From positions 82,857 to 146,856 of the forward strand of contig NZ_JADNAT010000007.1 in NCBI RefSeq assembly GCF_015550425.1: a stretch of DNA of 64,000 bases. The letters are read 5' to 3'. The translations under genes and the position numbers were made by a program. This document shows positions 55,716-64,000 of the stretch, piece by piece; positions within the stretch are counted from its first letter, which is position 1, and the number at the start of each line of letters is the position of its first letter. The notes under the pieces are model-generated. The model was given only the letters and a program-made list of their open reading frames with translations. It was not told the origin of the DNA and ran no database searches. This stretch comes from Clostridium sp. 1001275B_160808_H3. Its GTDB lineage: Bacteria; Bacillota; Clostridia; Clostridiales; Clostridiaceae.

Positions 55716-56129
55716 ATGATTCAAGTTTTTTGCGCAAAGAGAGGAGCAGGTAAAACTAAAAGATTAATAGAACTTGCAAATGAACACTTAAGTGAAGCAA
55801 AAGGAGATTCAGTTTATATTGATGATGATTGCAGACGTATGATGCAACTTAAAGGTAAGATAAGGTTTATAAATACTAATGAGCTTGGCGTAATAGATTG
55901 TGATAGCTTTTATGGATTACTTTGTGGCGTTATATCTCAAAATTATGATGTAGAAAATATATATATAGATGCTTTATCGAGTATAGTTACTAAAAATATG
56001 TCTGAATCTACTAAACTGTTTGGAAAGTTAAAGGAATTCTCTCAAAAATTTAATTTAAATTTGTATATTAATTTAAATTGTGAATGTACTGATGAGCTAC
56101 CAGATTTCATAAGGGAATATGTGGCATAA
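55716..56129 (+). CDS. Small P-loop NTPase-like protein
   Basis: 137 aa, AAGGAG site. Walker A-type CAKRGAGKTKRL at residues 6-17 and a Walker B-like ENIYIDAL at about 86-93, but little room for a full motor domain. Fold hints: alternating strand/helix pattern. Found as a stand-alone gene between terminators. No close family recognised; it could be a small nucleotide-binding regulator. Its 3' side is a repeat-rich zone. Confidence 0.75.
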   Translation: MIQVFCAKRGAGKTKRLIELANEHLSEAKGDSVYIDDDCRRMMQLKGKIRFINTNELGVIDCDSFYGLLCGVISQNYDVENIYIDALSSIVTKNMSESTKLFGKLKEFSQKFNLNLYINLNCECTDELPDFIREYVA

Positions 56130-56137
56130 AATCAATT

Positions 56138-56520
56138 AATAATTGACAATGGAGAAAGGACAATTAATGAAATAGCTCAGGAGAGCTGAAATTCAATAGA
56201 TAATTGACAATGGATAATTGACAATGGAGAATGGACAATTAAGGAGATAACTCAGGCTAGCTGAGTTATTGAAAATGAAAAATGAAAAATGAAAAATGAA
56301 AGAATTAAAGAAATAATTCACCTTCGGTGAATTATAAAAGAGTGAAAATGTTATGGGGATAGCTCAGGAGAGCCCAAGTGTTGAATGGGAATAAATAAAA
56401 ATTAAGGGGTTAGTCCATAACTGAGAGAAGATTAGTTTAAAAAAATTATAGTGTGAAAGAAGGGAAAGGTTGGGGTAATAGTTCAGGGATACTGAATTAT
56501 TTAGAATTTTAGAGTGAATA
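56138..56520. repeat. Cluster of covarying hairpins and ATTGACAATGGA repeats
   Basis: Several AATTGACAATGGA copies (near 56140, 56201 and 56216) and the block GGACAATTAA[T/G]GA[A/G]ATA (56157, 56233) are followed by hairpins with the same layout but different stem bases: AGCTC/GAGCT (56174-56187), ATAACTCAG/CTGAGTTAT (56247-56269), ATAATTCACC/GGTGAATTAT (56313-56335) and AATAGTTCAG/CTGAATTATT (56477-56501). A 7-bp tandem repeat (AAATGAA-type, four copies) lies at 56271-56299. No open frame of note. Confidence 0.65.
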
Positions 56521-56703
56521 AGTAATAAATGATTGAAAAGTAGTCTGGGAATCTGAATTATGCGAATTAAGAGGTTGTATGTATAGATATTATTTAAAAT
56601 TTAGATTTGTATTTTAGCTTGAATTTTGAATAGTGAATAAGAGAATTCTAGCTATAATTTAGATGAACAGAATTAATAATAATTGGCATGAAATTAGTAG
56701 TGA

Positions 56704-56737
56704 GGGGCGGTTCAAATATATTGAATTGCTCCTTTTA
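56704..56737 (+). terminator. Hairpin with T-run in the repeat zone
   Basis: GGGGCGGTTCAA (56704-56715) pairs with TTGAATTGCTCC, using three G-U pairs, and is followed by TTTT. It may end read-through from the P-loop gene. Confidence 0.5.
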
Positions 56738-56746
56738 AATTTATGA

Positions 56747-56957
56747 GAATTAAACATAATGATATGTATTAACTTTCCGATTTTCGTATAATTTCGAATA
56801 CAATTCTAAATTTAATACATATCATTAATGAGGCTAATTCTTCATTTGATAATTTTAAGCTCAGCTGTAACTGCGCTCAACTTCACTAAGTATTCAATGC
56901 CTGCGCAGCTAGTTAGCTTGTGGAACATATCTAGTTATCATAGCATTATATTCTCAA
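56747..56957 (+). mobile_element. Palindromic element, copy 1 (short), with a conserved distal segment
   Basis: Terminal inverted repeats GAATTAAACATAATGATATG... (56747-56772) and ...TTAATACATATCATTAATG..TAATTC (to 56840) enclose a short centre. A distal segment (56922-56957, starting GGAACATATCTAGTTATC) is also shared with the inverted copy 2. The middle is not conserved. The rest of the gap to 57052 carries the tyrS promoter. Confidence 0.6.
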
Positions 56958-56990
56958 AACATAACAATGGTATCATTAGTTGTTTTATTG

Positions 56991-57019
56991 TTGATAATAT
57001 TTTAATAAAAAGATATACT
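56991..57019 (+). promoter_or_regulatory. Promoter of tyrS
   Basis: TTGATA (56991-56996), 17 bp, TATACT (57014-57019), 33 bp before the start codon. No T-box sequence between it and the gene. Confidence 0.65.
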
Positions 57020-57052
57020 ATAATAAGTAAAATAAATAGGAGGTTACGTAGA

Positions 57053-58273
57053 ATGGCTAATGTTTTAGACGAGTTATTAGATCGTGGATACATAAAGCAA
57101 TTTACTCATGAGGATGAAACTAGAGAGTTGCTAGAAAAGGAGAAAATAACTTTTTATATAGGCTTTGATCCAACAGCGGATAGTTTACATGTTGGACATT
57201 TCATTGCGTTAATGTTTATGGCACATATGCAAAAGGCAGGACATAGACCAATAGCACTTCTTGGTGGTGGAACAGCAATGGTAGGAGACCCATCAGGAAA
57301 AACTGATATGAGAACTATGCTTACAAAAGAACAAATTCAACATAATGTTGATTCAATAAAGAAGCAAATGGAGAGATTTATAGATTTTTCTGATGATAAA
57401 GCAATATTAGTTAATAATGCAGATTGGCTATTAAACTTAAATTATGTAGATTTCTTAAGAGAAGTTGGAGTTCATTTTTCTGTAAATAGAATGCTTACAG
57501 CTGAATGTTTTAAACAAAGATTAGAAAAAGGACTTTCTTTCTTAGAATTTAATTATATGTTAATGCAAGGATACGACTTCTACGTATTAAATCAAAAGTA
57601 TGGTTGTAAAATGCAATTAGGTGGAGATGACCAATGGTCAAACATGATTGCTGGTGTTGAATTAGTTAGAAGAAAGGCTCAAGGTCAAGCTATGGCAATG
57701 ACTTGTTCTTTATTAACTAATAGCCAAGGACAAAAGATGGGAAAAACAGTAGGAGGAGCTTTATGGCTTGATCCAGAAAAGACTTCACCATTTGACTTTT
57801 ATCAATACTGGAGAAATGTAGATGATGCAGATGTAGAAAAATGCTTATCATTATTAACATTTGTTCCAATGGATGAAGTTAGAGAAATATGTTCTGTAGA
57901 AGGAGCAGCTATAAATGAAGCTAAAAAGCGTCTTGCTTTTGAAGTTACAAAGCTAGTTCATGGAGAAGAAGAAGCAACTAAAGCTAAAAGTGCAGCAGAA
58001 GCTTTATTCTCTGGTGGAGTTGATATGAGCAATGTTCCTACAGTAACTATAAGTAAGGAAAAATTAGGATCAACTATTTTAGATATAATGGCTGAAAATA
58101 AAATAGTTCCATCTAAAGCAGAAGGAAGAAGATTAATTCAACAAGGTGGATTATCTTTAAACGGAGAAAAAGTAACTGAAGTTACTAGAACTTTAGAAGA
58201 ATCAGATTTAGAAGATGGTTCAGCATTACTTAAAAGAGGAAAGAAAAACTATAATAAGATAGTTGTAGAATAA
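57053..58273 (+). CDS. tyrS: Tyrosyl-tRNA synthetase
   Basis: 406 aa from ATG 57053 with TAGGAGG; the open frame extends upstream to 56828 but crosses the promoter and a repeat. HIGH motif in [21 protein letters not shown]-type KMGKT in [13 protein letters not shown], and a C-terminal S4 RNA-binding domain ([20 protein letters not shown]). TyrS1-type enzyme charging tRNA-Tyr. Strong terminator at 58278. Confidence 0.97.
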   Translation: MANVLDELLDRGYIKQFTHEDETRELLEKEKITFYIGFDPTADSLHVGHFIALMFMAHMQKAGHRPIALLGGGTAMVGDPSGKTDMRTMLTKEQIQHNVDSIKKQMERFIDFSDDKAILVNNADWLLNLNYVDFLREVGVHFSVNRMLTAECFKQRLEKGLSFLEFNYMLMQGYDFYVLNQKYGCKMQLGGDDQWSNMIAGVELVRRKAQGQAMAMTCSLLTNSQGQKMGKTVGGALWLDPEKTSPFDFYQYWRNVDDADVEKCLSLLTFVPMDEVREICSVEGAAINEAKKRLAFEVTKLVHGEEEATKAKSAAEALFSGGVDMSNVPTVTISKEKLGSTILDIMAENKIVPSKAEGRRLIQQGGLSLNGEKVTEVTRTLEESDLEDGSALLKRGKKNYNKIVVE

Positions 58274-58277
58274 AAAA

Positions 58278-58314
58278 CTTAAGGGAGTCGCGTTACGCGA
58301 CTCCCTTAAGCTTT
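58278..58314. terminator. GC-rich terminator after tyrS
   Basis: 15-bp perfect stem CTTAAGGGAGTCGCG (58278-58292) with its complement at 58296-58310, then CTTTT. A-run to the left lets it act on the convergent histidine kinase gene too. Confidence 0.88.
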
Positions 58315-58380
58315 TGATTTAAAAATACTATTTTTAATCAAATTTAGATAACTACATAATAAGGAATATTCATATATTAT

Positions 58381-59832
58381 TTATGAGAGATCACTATTAT
58401 TTTCTAATGGTAAAGTTAATTTTACTTTTATTTCATTACCATTAACTATACTAATTGAACCATTATGATCTTTAATAATTTCGTTACATAAGTATAATCC
58501 TAAGCCTGTACTATACTCATCATTAGAAAAATTTGACTTCGTAAAAGGCTCAAAAATATGGTTATAAACATCTTCAGGTATAGGATTTTCAACAATGTTA
58601 GTAATTTCTATATTATATTTATCATCAGAAGTGTAAGAGTTTACAGTAATTATAGAATCTTTGCTAGAATATTTTATTGCATTATCTAATACATTAATTA
58701 AAACTTCTTTTATTTTATTTGGTTTAAAGCGTACTATTTCGTTTAATATGTTTGAATTTATTTTTAAGTTATATTTTTCTGCTTTAATGTTTAAATCAGA
58801 AATTGTTTGATTAATAATTTCTGAAATATCTATATATTCATAAGTATCTTTTATTGAGGATAATCCTTTTGAAATTTTTATAATTTCAAGTACTAATGTA
58901 TTTAATCTTTCGCTTTCTGAGTGAATTCTATCAATGGCACGATACTTAAATTCTTCATCATCTACAACATTTTCTAAAATCATTTCTGAATATCCAATAA
59001 TTGAAGTTAAAGGTGTTTTAAGTTCATGAGTAACAGTATCAAAAAATATTTTTCTGCTTAAGGCTAATTTTTCAACCTTTTCTTTTTCTTTTTCAATATC
59101 TAAAATTTGCTCTTGAATTTTAGATTTCATATTAATAAATTCTCTAGACAATATAGATATTTCATCATTTTTTTTTGCATTGATATCTATATTTATTTCA
59201 TAATTTCCTACACTTAATTCCTTTGAAGCTGAAGTTAATTTTTCTATTGGACTAACTATTTTATTTGTTAATCTATAAGAAATAGCAAATATAAAAATGA
59301 TAAGGGATATTTCAATTAAAGTTAATATGCTTGTAGCTTTCATATAGTCTGAATAAAGATAAGTATAGTCCTTAGTTAAATTGAGTATTCCAATGTAAGA
59401 TTCATTAATTATTATTGGATAGGAAAGCATTCCAATAAGATTGTTATTGTTATATTTTATATCAACAATAGTTTTACCAGATTTAATATCAGGAATATTT
59501 TCAGCGAATTCAGGGTTAGCTTTTTCTAAATTAGAAGCAAGCACGTTACCATCTATGTCGCATATTTGAAGGTTGCTATCATAGTTAATTGAAATATATT
59601 CTATTAAATATTTACTTTCTTGAGATAAAGCTTTATCTTTGTATAGATAATTTCTAACTGACAATGTATATTTAACAGATTCGCGAGTACTTTTCATTAT
59701 TTCTTTTAATGAAGAGGTAACTGTGCTTTCCATATTATCTTTTAATATTTTTCTAACAGATATATTTAATGAAATTCCTAGTAGTACAATTGTAAGAGTA
59801 ATAATTAAAGTGAATTTGAATTTAATTTTCAT
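58381..59832 (-). CDS. Membrane sensor histidine kinase
   Basis: 483 aa. Two membrane segments (about 8-26 and 168-188) enclose an extracellular sensor of about 140 residues; then HAMP (190-245), HisKA with phosphoacceptor H269 in FFDTVTHELKTPLTSIIGYS, and HATPase_c with VLINVLDNAIKYSS, FEPFTKSNF and GLGLYLC. It starts 2 bp after the response regulator stop, so the two form one operon. The signal is unknown. Confidence 0.94.
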   Translation of the reverse strand: MKIKFKFTLIITLTIVLLGISLNISVRKILKDNMESTVTSSLKEIMKSTRESVKYTLSVRNYLYKDKALSQESKYLIEYISINYDSNLQICDIDGNVLASNLEKANPEFAENIPDIKSGKTIVDIKYNNNNLIGMLSYPIIINESYIGILNLTKDYTYLYSDYMKATSILTLIEISLIIFIFAISYRLTNKIVSPIEKLTSASKELSVGNYEINIDINAKKNDEISILSREFINMKSKIQEQILDIEKEKEKVEKLALSRKIFFDTVTHELKTPLTSIIGYSEMILENVVDDEEFKYRAIDRIHSESERLNTLVLEIIKISKGLSSIKDTYEYIDISEIINQTISDLNIKAEKYNLKINSNILNEIVRFKPNKIKEVLINVLDNAIKYSSKDSIITVNSYTSDDKYNIEITNIVENPIPEDVYNHIFEPFTKSNFSNDEYSTGLGLYLCNEIIKDHNGSISIVNGNEIKVKLTLPLENNSDLS

Positions 59833-59834
59833 AC

Positions 59835-60518
59835 TTACCTCATCATATATCCAACACCAAAAACTGTTTCAATCACAGAGGGTTGTCCGTTTATATCAAG
59901 TTTGCTTCTAATTCTTCTTATATGAATATCTATAGTTCTTATGTCACCATCATAAGAAAACTCCCAAATATTATCTATAAGCTGCTCTCTAGAAAAAACT
60001 TTATTTCTATTTTGAACAAAGAATTCAAGAAGTTCATATTCTTTTGGTTTTAATTGAATAACTTCATCATTTTTTAAAACAGTTCTGTTATTAAAATTAA
60101 TCTTTATATTTGAATTTATCTTAATGAAATTTTTATTATCTTTAGAAGCTGACTTTTCAATACGTCTAAATACAGCCTTTATTCTGCTTGTAACTTCTTT
60201 TATATGGAATGGTTTAGTGATATAATCATCAGCTCCAAGTTCAAGGCCGAGAACTTTATCAAATACATCATTTTTAGCTGTAAGAATTATAATAGGAATA
60301 GTATATTTAGAGTTTATATCTTTACAAAAGTCAAAACCACTTCCATCGGGTAAGTTTAAGTCTAACAAAATTAAATCGGGTAAAGTGCTATTTAAAAAAT
60401 CATTAGCTTCTTTTAAAGAAAAGACACTATAAGGTAAATAGCCTTCAGCTTTCAAAGTATGGAACAATATATCATTTATTGATTTATCATCTTCAATAAT
60501 AAGAACTTGAGTATTCAT
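59835..60518 (-). CDS. OmpR/PhoB-family response regulator
   Basis: 227 aa. Receiver domain with acidic pocket E9-D10-D11, phosphoacceptor D53 in LILLDLNLPDGSGF, T/K in ILTAKND and YITKPFH; C-terminal winged helix with LKPKEYELLEFF, IRTIDIHIRRIRSKLD and GVGYMM. Partner of the histidine kinase downstream. Start ATG at 60518 with AAGGAG. Confidence 0.95.
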   Translation of the reverse strand: MNTQVLIIEDDKSINDILFHTLKAEGYLPYSVFSLKEANDFLNSTLPDLILLDLNLPDGSGFDFCKDINSKYTIPIIILTAKNDVFDKVLGLELGADDYITKPFHIKEVTSRIKAVFRRIEKSASKDNKNFIKINSNIKINFNNRTVLKNDEVIQLKPKEYELLEFFVQNRNKVFSREQLIDNIWEFSYDGDIRTIDIHIRRIRSKLDINGQPSVIETVFGVGYMMR

Positions 60519-60607
60519 TACATATTCTCCTTAATATGAATATTATAATTTAATTATATTAAATATATTTTAAATAATAAATAGGGTATAAAACTATTAG
60601 TTATAAA

Positions 60608-60988
60608 TTGCGAATATAAATGCTACGATAACTAGATATGTTCCTATAAATAATTAGGAATAACTACTATGCCAAGAGTTTTGGTTAACTCGCTGCGCTC
60701 AAACAATTAAGCAACACTAAGGCCTAGTAGTTTTTCCTACGACAAGTACTTCTAATTGCGTGCTATATGCTTATTCCACAGTCTATTTATCTTCGCCAAC
60801 TTATATTCTACCACTTTACACAGTTAAATTAAGAATTAGCCTCATTAATGATATGTATTAAATTGGAGATTTTATTATAATGAGGAACTACAATTCTAAA
60901 TTTAGTCATCTTAGATATATTAAATTTAGAATTGTATTCGATATTATATAAAAATCGGAAAGTTAATACATATCATTAAGTTTAATTC
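60608..60988 (-). mobile_element. Palindromic element, copy 2 (long), inverted relative to copy 1
   Basis: On the minus strand the terminal repeats of copy 1 recur (60833-60988, 156 bp) with an added internal inverted repeat of CAATTCTAAATTTA. The distal segment with GATAACTAGATATGTTCC (60608-60644) also recurs. Between them lies unrelated sequence with no gene. The gap 60519-60999 holds this element only. Confidence 0.6.
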
Positions 60989-60999
60989 GCATTTTATAA

Positions 61000-62094
61000 C
61001 TAAGGTGTATATTGTCTATAGATTGAGTAAGCAGCTCCATTCTTTAGTTCTATCCAACATAGGGTTTCCTTATGAGTTACAGGTTTACCATCACTTACAT
61101 CAAGATCTCCTATATCCATTGGATTTCTTAAATTGATATAATTTATAAAATCATTAAATGAAGCTTTTTCATTTATAGAAGAATTTTCTGGTGGAGGCAC
61201 ATTATATCCTAATGCTAGAAAATCGTGATTTAATAATTGGAAGCTGCAATTACTTGATATCTCATAGGTGGTTAATTTACTATTATTATTTCTTATATAA
61301 TAACCATCTGGAACATAATACTCTCCTTTATCGTTAATAGGAAGGTCTATTTTATCTGTATCAGCATTATCTTTAAGAAATTCTTTAAGAGATTCTTCTC
61401 TGCCAAGATAAAATTCAACTAAGTCAACATCTATATAGGTTTTTCCATCAACAGTATATATATTATTTATACATCCAATTTGTTTATCATAAACATTTTC
61501 TAAAACTGTTAAAGTAAATTCTACCTTCCTTCCATACTCTTCATTTGTGCCATAATAAGTGAAAGTACCAGCGCTTGAAGTATCAACAGTTGCTAAATTC
61601 CAAGTTAAAGGAAGTGAAAGCGAGGTTCCATTTATATCAGTAGATATACTTCCAGGAAGGTTATATTCTGATTCTTGATAAATAGAATCTGTAAGCTTAA
61701 TTACTTCAAATTTAGATGATATTTCTTTAGCTATTGATTTCATATTTTCATTATCAACATTATTAGCTAAAGCAGATTTTATTATAAAGTAAGCATCATC
61801 ATATTTATTAGAATTCATATAAATATCTTTTATTTCTAAATACAAATCCTTATTAGATTTATCTAAAGAAATTGCTTTATTAAAATAGGCTTTTGCCTCA
61901 TCATATTTATTATCAGTTAGAAGTTTTTTAGCATTAGAAATGGCTTCATCAACTTCATTTTCTTCTACCAAAATTTCGCTTTTAGTATCATTAGAAACTG
62001 TTACTTTTTTTGTTGTGTCAGTACAAGCAAAAAGAGAAGTGCTTAGTATTAAAAAAAGTGGAATAATAGTTAGTTTTATAAATTTTTTATTCAC
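61000..62094 (-). CDS. Lipoprotein with TPR-like and Big_4 (Ig-like) domains, copy 2
   Basis: 364 aa from a GTG start at 62094 with AAAGGAG. Lipobox STSLFAC (lipid Cys about 24), a TPR-like helical region (about 40-125: NKYDEAKAYFNKAISLDKSNK), a Big_4/Ig-like domain (about 140-195: LPLTWNLATVDTSSAGTFTY), and a C-terminal domain with YTVDGKTYIDVDLVEFYLG and NPMDIGDLDVSDGKPVTHK. It is a tandem paralogue of the next gene, 26 bp away. Function unknown; surface-exposed. Confidence 0.85.
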   Translation of the reverse strand: MNKKFIKLTIIPLFLILSTSLFACTDTTKKVTVSNDTKSEILVEENEVDEAISNAKKLLTDNKYDEAKAYFNKAISLDKSNKDLYLEIKDIYMNSNKYDDAYFIIKSALANNVDNENMKSIAKEISSKFEVIKLTDSIYQESEYNLPGSISTDINGTSLSLPLTWNLATVDTSSAGTFTYYGTNEEYGRKVEFTLTVLENVYDKQIGCINNIYTVDGKTYIDVDLVEFYLGREESLKEFLKDNADTDKIDLPINDKGEYYVPDGYYIRNNNSKLTTYEISSNCSFQLLNHDFLALGYNVPPPENSSINEKASFNDFINYINLRNPMDIGDLDVSDGKPVTHKETLCWIELKNGAAYSIYRQYTP

Positions 62095-62120
62095 TGTAAA
62101 GTCTCCTTTAAAAATATTTT

Positions 62121-63203
62121 TTATGGTGTATGTTTTCTGTAGATAGAGTAAGCGATACCATTTTTCAACTCAATCCAACATAGAGTGCCTCTATTAGTTA
62201 TAGGTTTTCCATTACTTACATCTAGATCTCCTATATCCATTGGATTCCTTAAATCAATATAATTTATAAAATCTTTAAATGAAGCTTCTTTAGTTATAGA
62301 AGAATTTTCAGGTGGAACAACATTGTAGCCTAAAGCTATAAAATCATAAGGTAATAACTGAAAACTACAATTAGAAGATATTTCATAGGTAGTTAATTTA
62401 CTATAGTTATTTCTAATATAATAGCCATGAGGTAGAATAGGAATTCCGTCATCTGTATATGAAATTTCTTTTTCAGCGTTATCTTTTAAAGCTTCATTTA
62501 CAGCTTCTACACCTTGATAAAATTCAACTAAATCTACGTCGATATAAGTTTTTCCATCAACAGTATAGATATTGTTGATAGACCCAATTTGCTTATCATA
62601 AACATTCTCCATAACTGTAATTTCCATATTCACTTTTCTACCATAATCTTCATTAAAGCCTTCATAAACAAATTTCCCTGCAGTTGAGGAGTCAACTACT
62701 TGATTATCCCAAGTTACAGGAATTGATATAGATTCACCTGAAATTACGGCCTTTACTTCATTTGGTAAGGTGTAGCTAGTATCTTGATATATGGATAAAT
62801 TCATGTTTATAGATTCAAATTTAGATGAAATATCTTTTAAAATTGATTTCATATTCTCAATATCTATAGTATTTGTTAAAGCTGTTTTTATAATAAAATA
62901 GGCATCATCAAATCTATTAAAGGACATATATATATCCTTAATTTTTAAATAAACATCCTTATTATTTTTGTCTAAGGATATAGCTTTATTAAAAGATTCC
63001 TTAGCCTCATTAAATTTATTTTGAGCAAGATATTCCTCACCAATTTTTATTGCTTCATTTATTTCATTTTCTTCCGAGGAAATTTCATTTTTAGTATCTT
63101 CCGATATAGTTATTTTTTTAGAAGTATTTTGGCAAGATACAAGTACCGATGATATAGTAATAACAGATATAATCATTATTTTAGAAAAAAGTTTTTTATT
63201 CAT
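62121..63203 (-). CDS. Lipoprotein with TPR-like and Big_4 (Ig-like) domains, copy 1
   Basis: 360 aa, ATG at 63203 with TGGAGG. Lipobox SSVLVSC (Cys about 24), then the same order: TPR-like repeats (EAKESFNKAISLDKNNK), Big_4 (SIPVTWDNQVVDSSTAGKFVY) and the C-terminal domain. The end regions are nearly the same in both copies, including the TYEISSNCSFQLL string, while the stretch after VDLVEFY differs (charged linker). They arose by gene duplication and are cotranscribed. Confidence 0.85.
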   Translation of the reverse strand: MNKKLFSKIMIISVITISSVLVSCQNTSKKITISEDTKNEISSEENEINEAIKIGEEYLAQNKFNEAKESFNKAISLDKNNKDVYLKIKDIYMSFNRFDDAYFIIKTALTNTIDIENMKSILKDISSKFESINMNLSIYQDTSYTLPNEVKAVISGESISIPVTWDNQVVDSSTAGKFVYEGFNEDYGRKVNMEITVMENVYDKQIGSINNIYTVDGKTYIDVDLVEFYQGVEAVNEALKDNAEKEISYTDDGIPILPHGYYIRNNYSKLTTYEISSNCSFQLLPYDFIALGYNVVPPENSSITKEASFKDFINYIDLRNPMDIGDLDVSNGKPITNRGTLCWIELKNGIAYSIYRKHTP

Positions 63204-63391
63204 TTTTAACCTCCATGTAAATTCTATATTTATATCATATAAGGTAAAAATTTCTAAAGATTATATAGTTATTTCTAAAATATTTCCAAGTGAAAATTAT
63301 TTAATCATAGAGTTTATAAATTTATATATGTTAAGATGTTAGATAAAGTATTCGACATTATAAATAATATAGATGTATATGAGGTGGAGTT

Positions 63392-64000
63392 ATGCCAGGA
63401 GTTTTTAATGTAGGTAATTCATATAATACAAATAATAAAAGAATATCTAGTAAGCTAACTTTTGATTCTGGTGAGAAGTTTTCAGGAAAAATAATTAAAA
63501 AAGATGATAAAAATGAAGTTACTATAAAGCTAATAGATGGTTGGGAATTTTCTGCACAAATAGACGGAGATATAGAAGGATTAGAAAATGGATTACAAAG
63601 ATTTCAAGTTGAAGGCTTTGTTGACGGAAAATTAAAGTTAAAAGTTATTGCTAAGAATATCAAAGGTGATGAATTAGCTCAAGGTGAGTTTAATGATATA
63701 ATTTCTAGTTCGGGCTTAAGTAAAGATGACGTTGCTTTATTAAAATCAATGTTAAAATTTGATATTCCTCTTACTAAGGAAAATATAAGAGAAATTAAGG
63801 GACTAATTCAATTTCTAGATAAAATACAGATAAATCCAAAGGAAATAGATGAATTTATATCTAAGTATTTAATGGGGAAGGGAATATCTCAAAATAGTGA
63901 AGAAGGAATAAAAATTAATAATGTATTAAAGGAGTTTTTAGGAGAGTTTAAAACTTTATCTCATGATGATATTTTATTGTTTATCGAAAATGATATGGAA
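63392..64000 (+). CDS. N-terminal part of an unrecognised protein, cut by the window edge
   Basis: ATG at 63392 with GAGGTGGAG; the frame stays open for 203 codons to the window end. It starts MPGVFNVGNSYNTNN; an N-terminal beta-rich part (KLTFDSGEKFSGKI, LIDGWEFSAQIDGD) resembles the start of hook-length-control-like or DUF6240-type proteins of clostridia, followed by a helical stretch (LKFDIPLTKENIREIKGLIQ). No signal peptide. Identity not sure. Confidence 0.75.
   Translation, partial: MPGVFNVGNSYNTNNKRISSKLTFDSGEKFSGKIIKKDDKNEVTIKLIDGWEFSAQIDGDIEGLENGLQRFQVEGFVDGKLKLKVIAKNIKGDELAQGEFNDIISSSGLSKDDVALLKSMLKFDIPLTKENIREIKGLIQFLDKIQINPKEIDEFISKYLMGKGISQNSEEGIKINNVLKEFLGEFKTLSHDDILLFIENDME

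Noticed and set aside
56841..57052. T-box riboswitch before tyrS
   Set aside because: No AGGGTGGNACCGCG-type sequence and the promoter is only 33 bp from the start codon.
56828..57052. 75-residue N-terminal extension of TyrS
   Set aside because: It crosses the promoter and the palindromic element; ATG 57053 has GGAGG and gives the standard TyrS start.
1..64000. Integrated phage or transposon genes
   Set aside because: No integrase, transposase, terminase or conjugation gene was found; mobile-looking DNA is limited to short non-coding palindromic elements.

Overview
The window is AT-rich DNA with strong GGAGG ribosome binding sites, short intergenic gaps and many intrinsic terminators. It carries spore germination receptor genes (gerKB diverging from gerKA-gerKC, the arrangement known from Clostridium perfringens) and proteins with cell-wall-binding type 2 (CWB2) domains. 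Together these point to a spore-forming Clostridium sensu stricto or a close relative; the species cannot be fixed from the sequence. No rRNA, tRNA, CRISPR array, transposase or phage gene was seen.

The left two thirds (about 0.5-41.9 kb) is a cell-surface polysaccharide and cell-wall-protein island. Two LytR-CpsA-Psr (LCP) ligases (516-1472, 16616-17620) and three CWB2 proteins (an M6 metalloprotease, a PIG-L deacetylase, an Amidase_3 murein hydrolase) are interleaved with three polymer operons. Operon A (4351-16436) makes UDP-ManNAcA (mnaA, wecC) and has a sugar-phosphate transferase, a Wzy-like polymerase fused to a GT4 glycosyltransferase, a MurJ/Wzx flippase, two acyltransferases, a heparinase-like protein, a TagA/WecG transferase and a CapK-like adenylating protein. 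Operon B (23450-31407) has a Wzx flippase, a PglF-type 4,6-dehydratase, a PglC-type transferase, a Gfo/Idh/MocA oxidoreductase, an anchored solute-binding-like protein and a Wzy. Operon C (36564-40854) has three glycosyltransferases and a hexapeptide acyltransferase, followed by galU. The three operons start from near-identical TTGTTW-16-TGnTATAAT promoters. In C. difficile, CWB2 proteins bind an anionic wall polymer (PSII) and LCP enzymes are linked to wall-polymer attachment; by analogy this island probably makes a wall polymer, the enzymes that attach it and the proteins that bind it.

Between or after these lie a YtrA-type GntR regulator with an ABC exporter (32.4-34.7 kb), a BrnQ amino acid carrier (35.0-36.3 kb), trpS (42.0-43.0 kb), a CUT1 sugar importer operon ending in a UbiA-like prenyltransferase (43.4-48.5 kb), a signal-less NMT1-like protein, two very small genes not obvious from long reading frames, the gerK locus (50.5-54.4 kb), a GAF-GGDEF cyclase, a small P-loop protein, tyrS, a two-component system and two tandem paralogous lipoproteins. 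Both window ends cut through genes.

The non-coding DNA is unusually structured. There is an eight-unit tandem array of ~38-bp hairpins (48.60-48.91 kb) with single relatives at 31.6 kb and inside the first reading frame, a MITE-like element in the gerKB/gerKA promoter region, a cluster of covarying hairpins of the same family at 56.1-56.5 kb, and an inverted pair of a second element bracketing tyrS and the two-component system.
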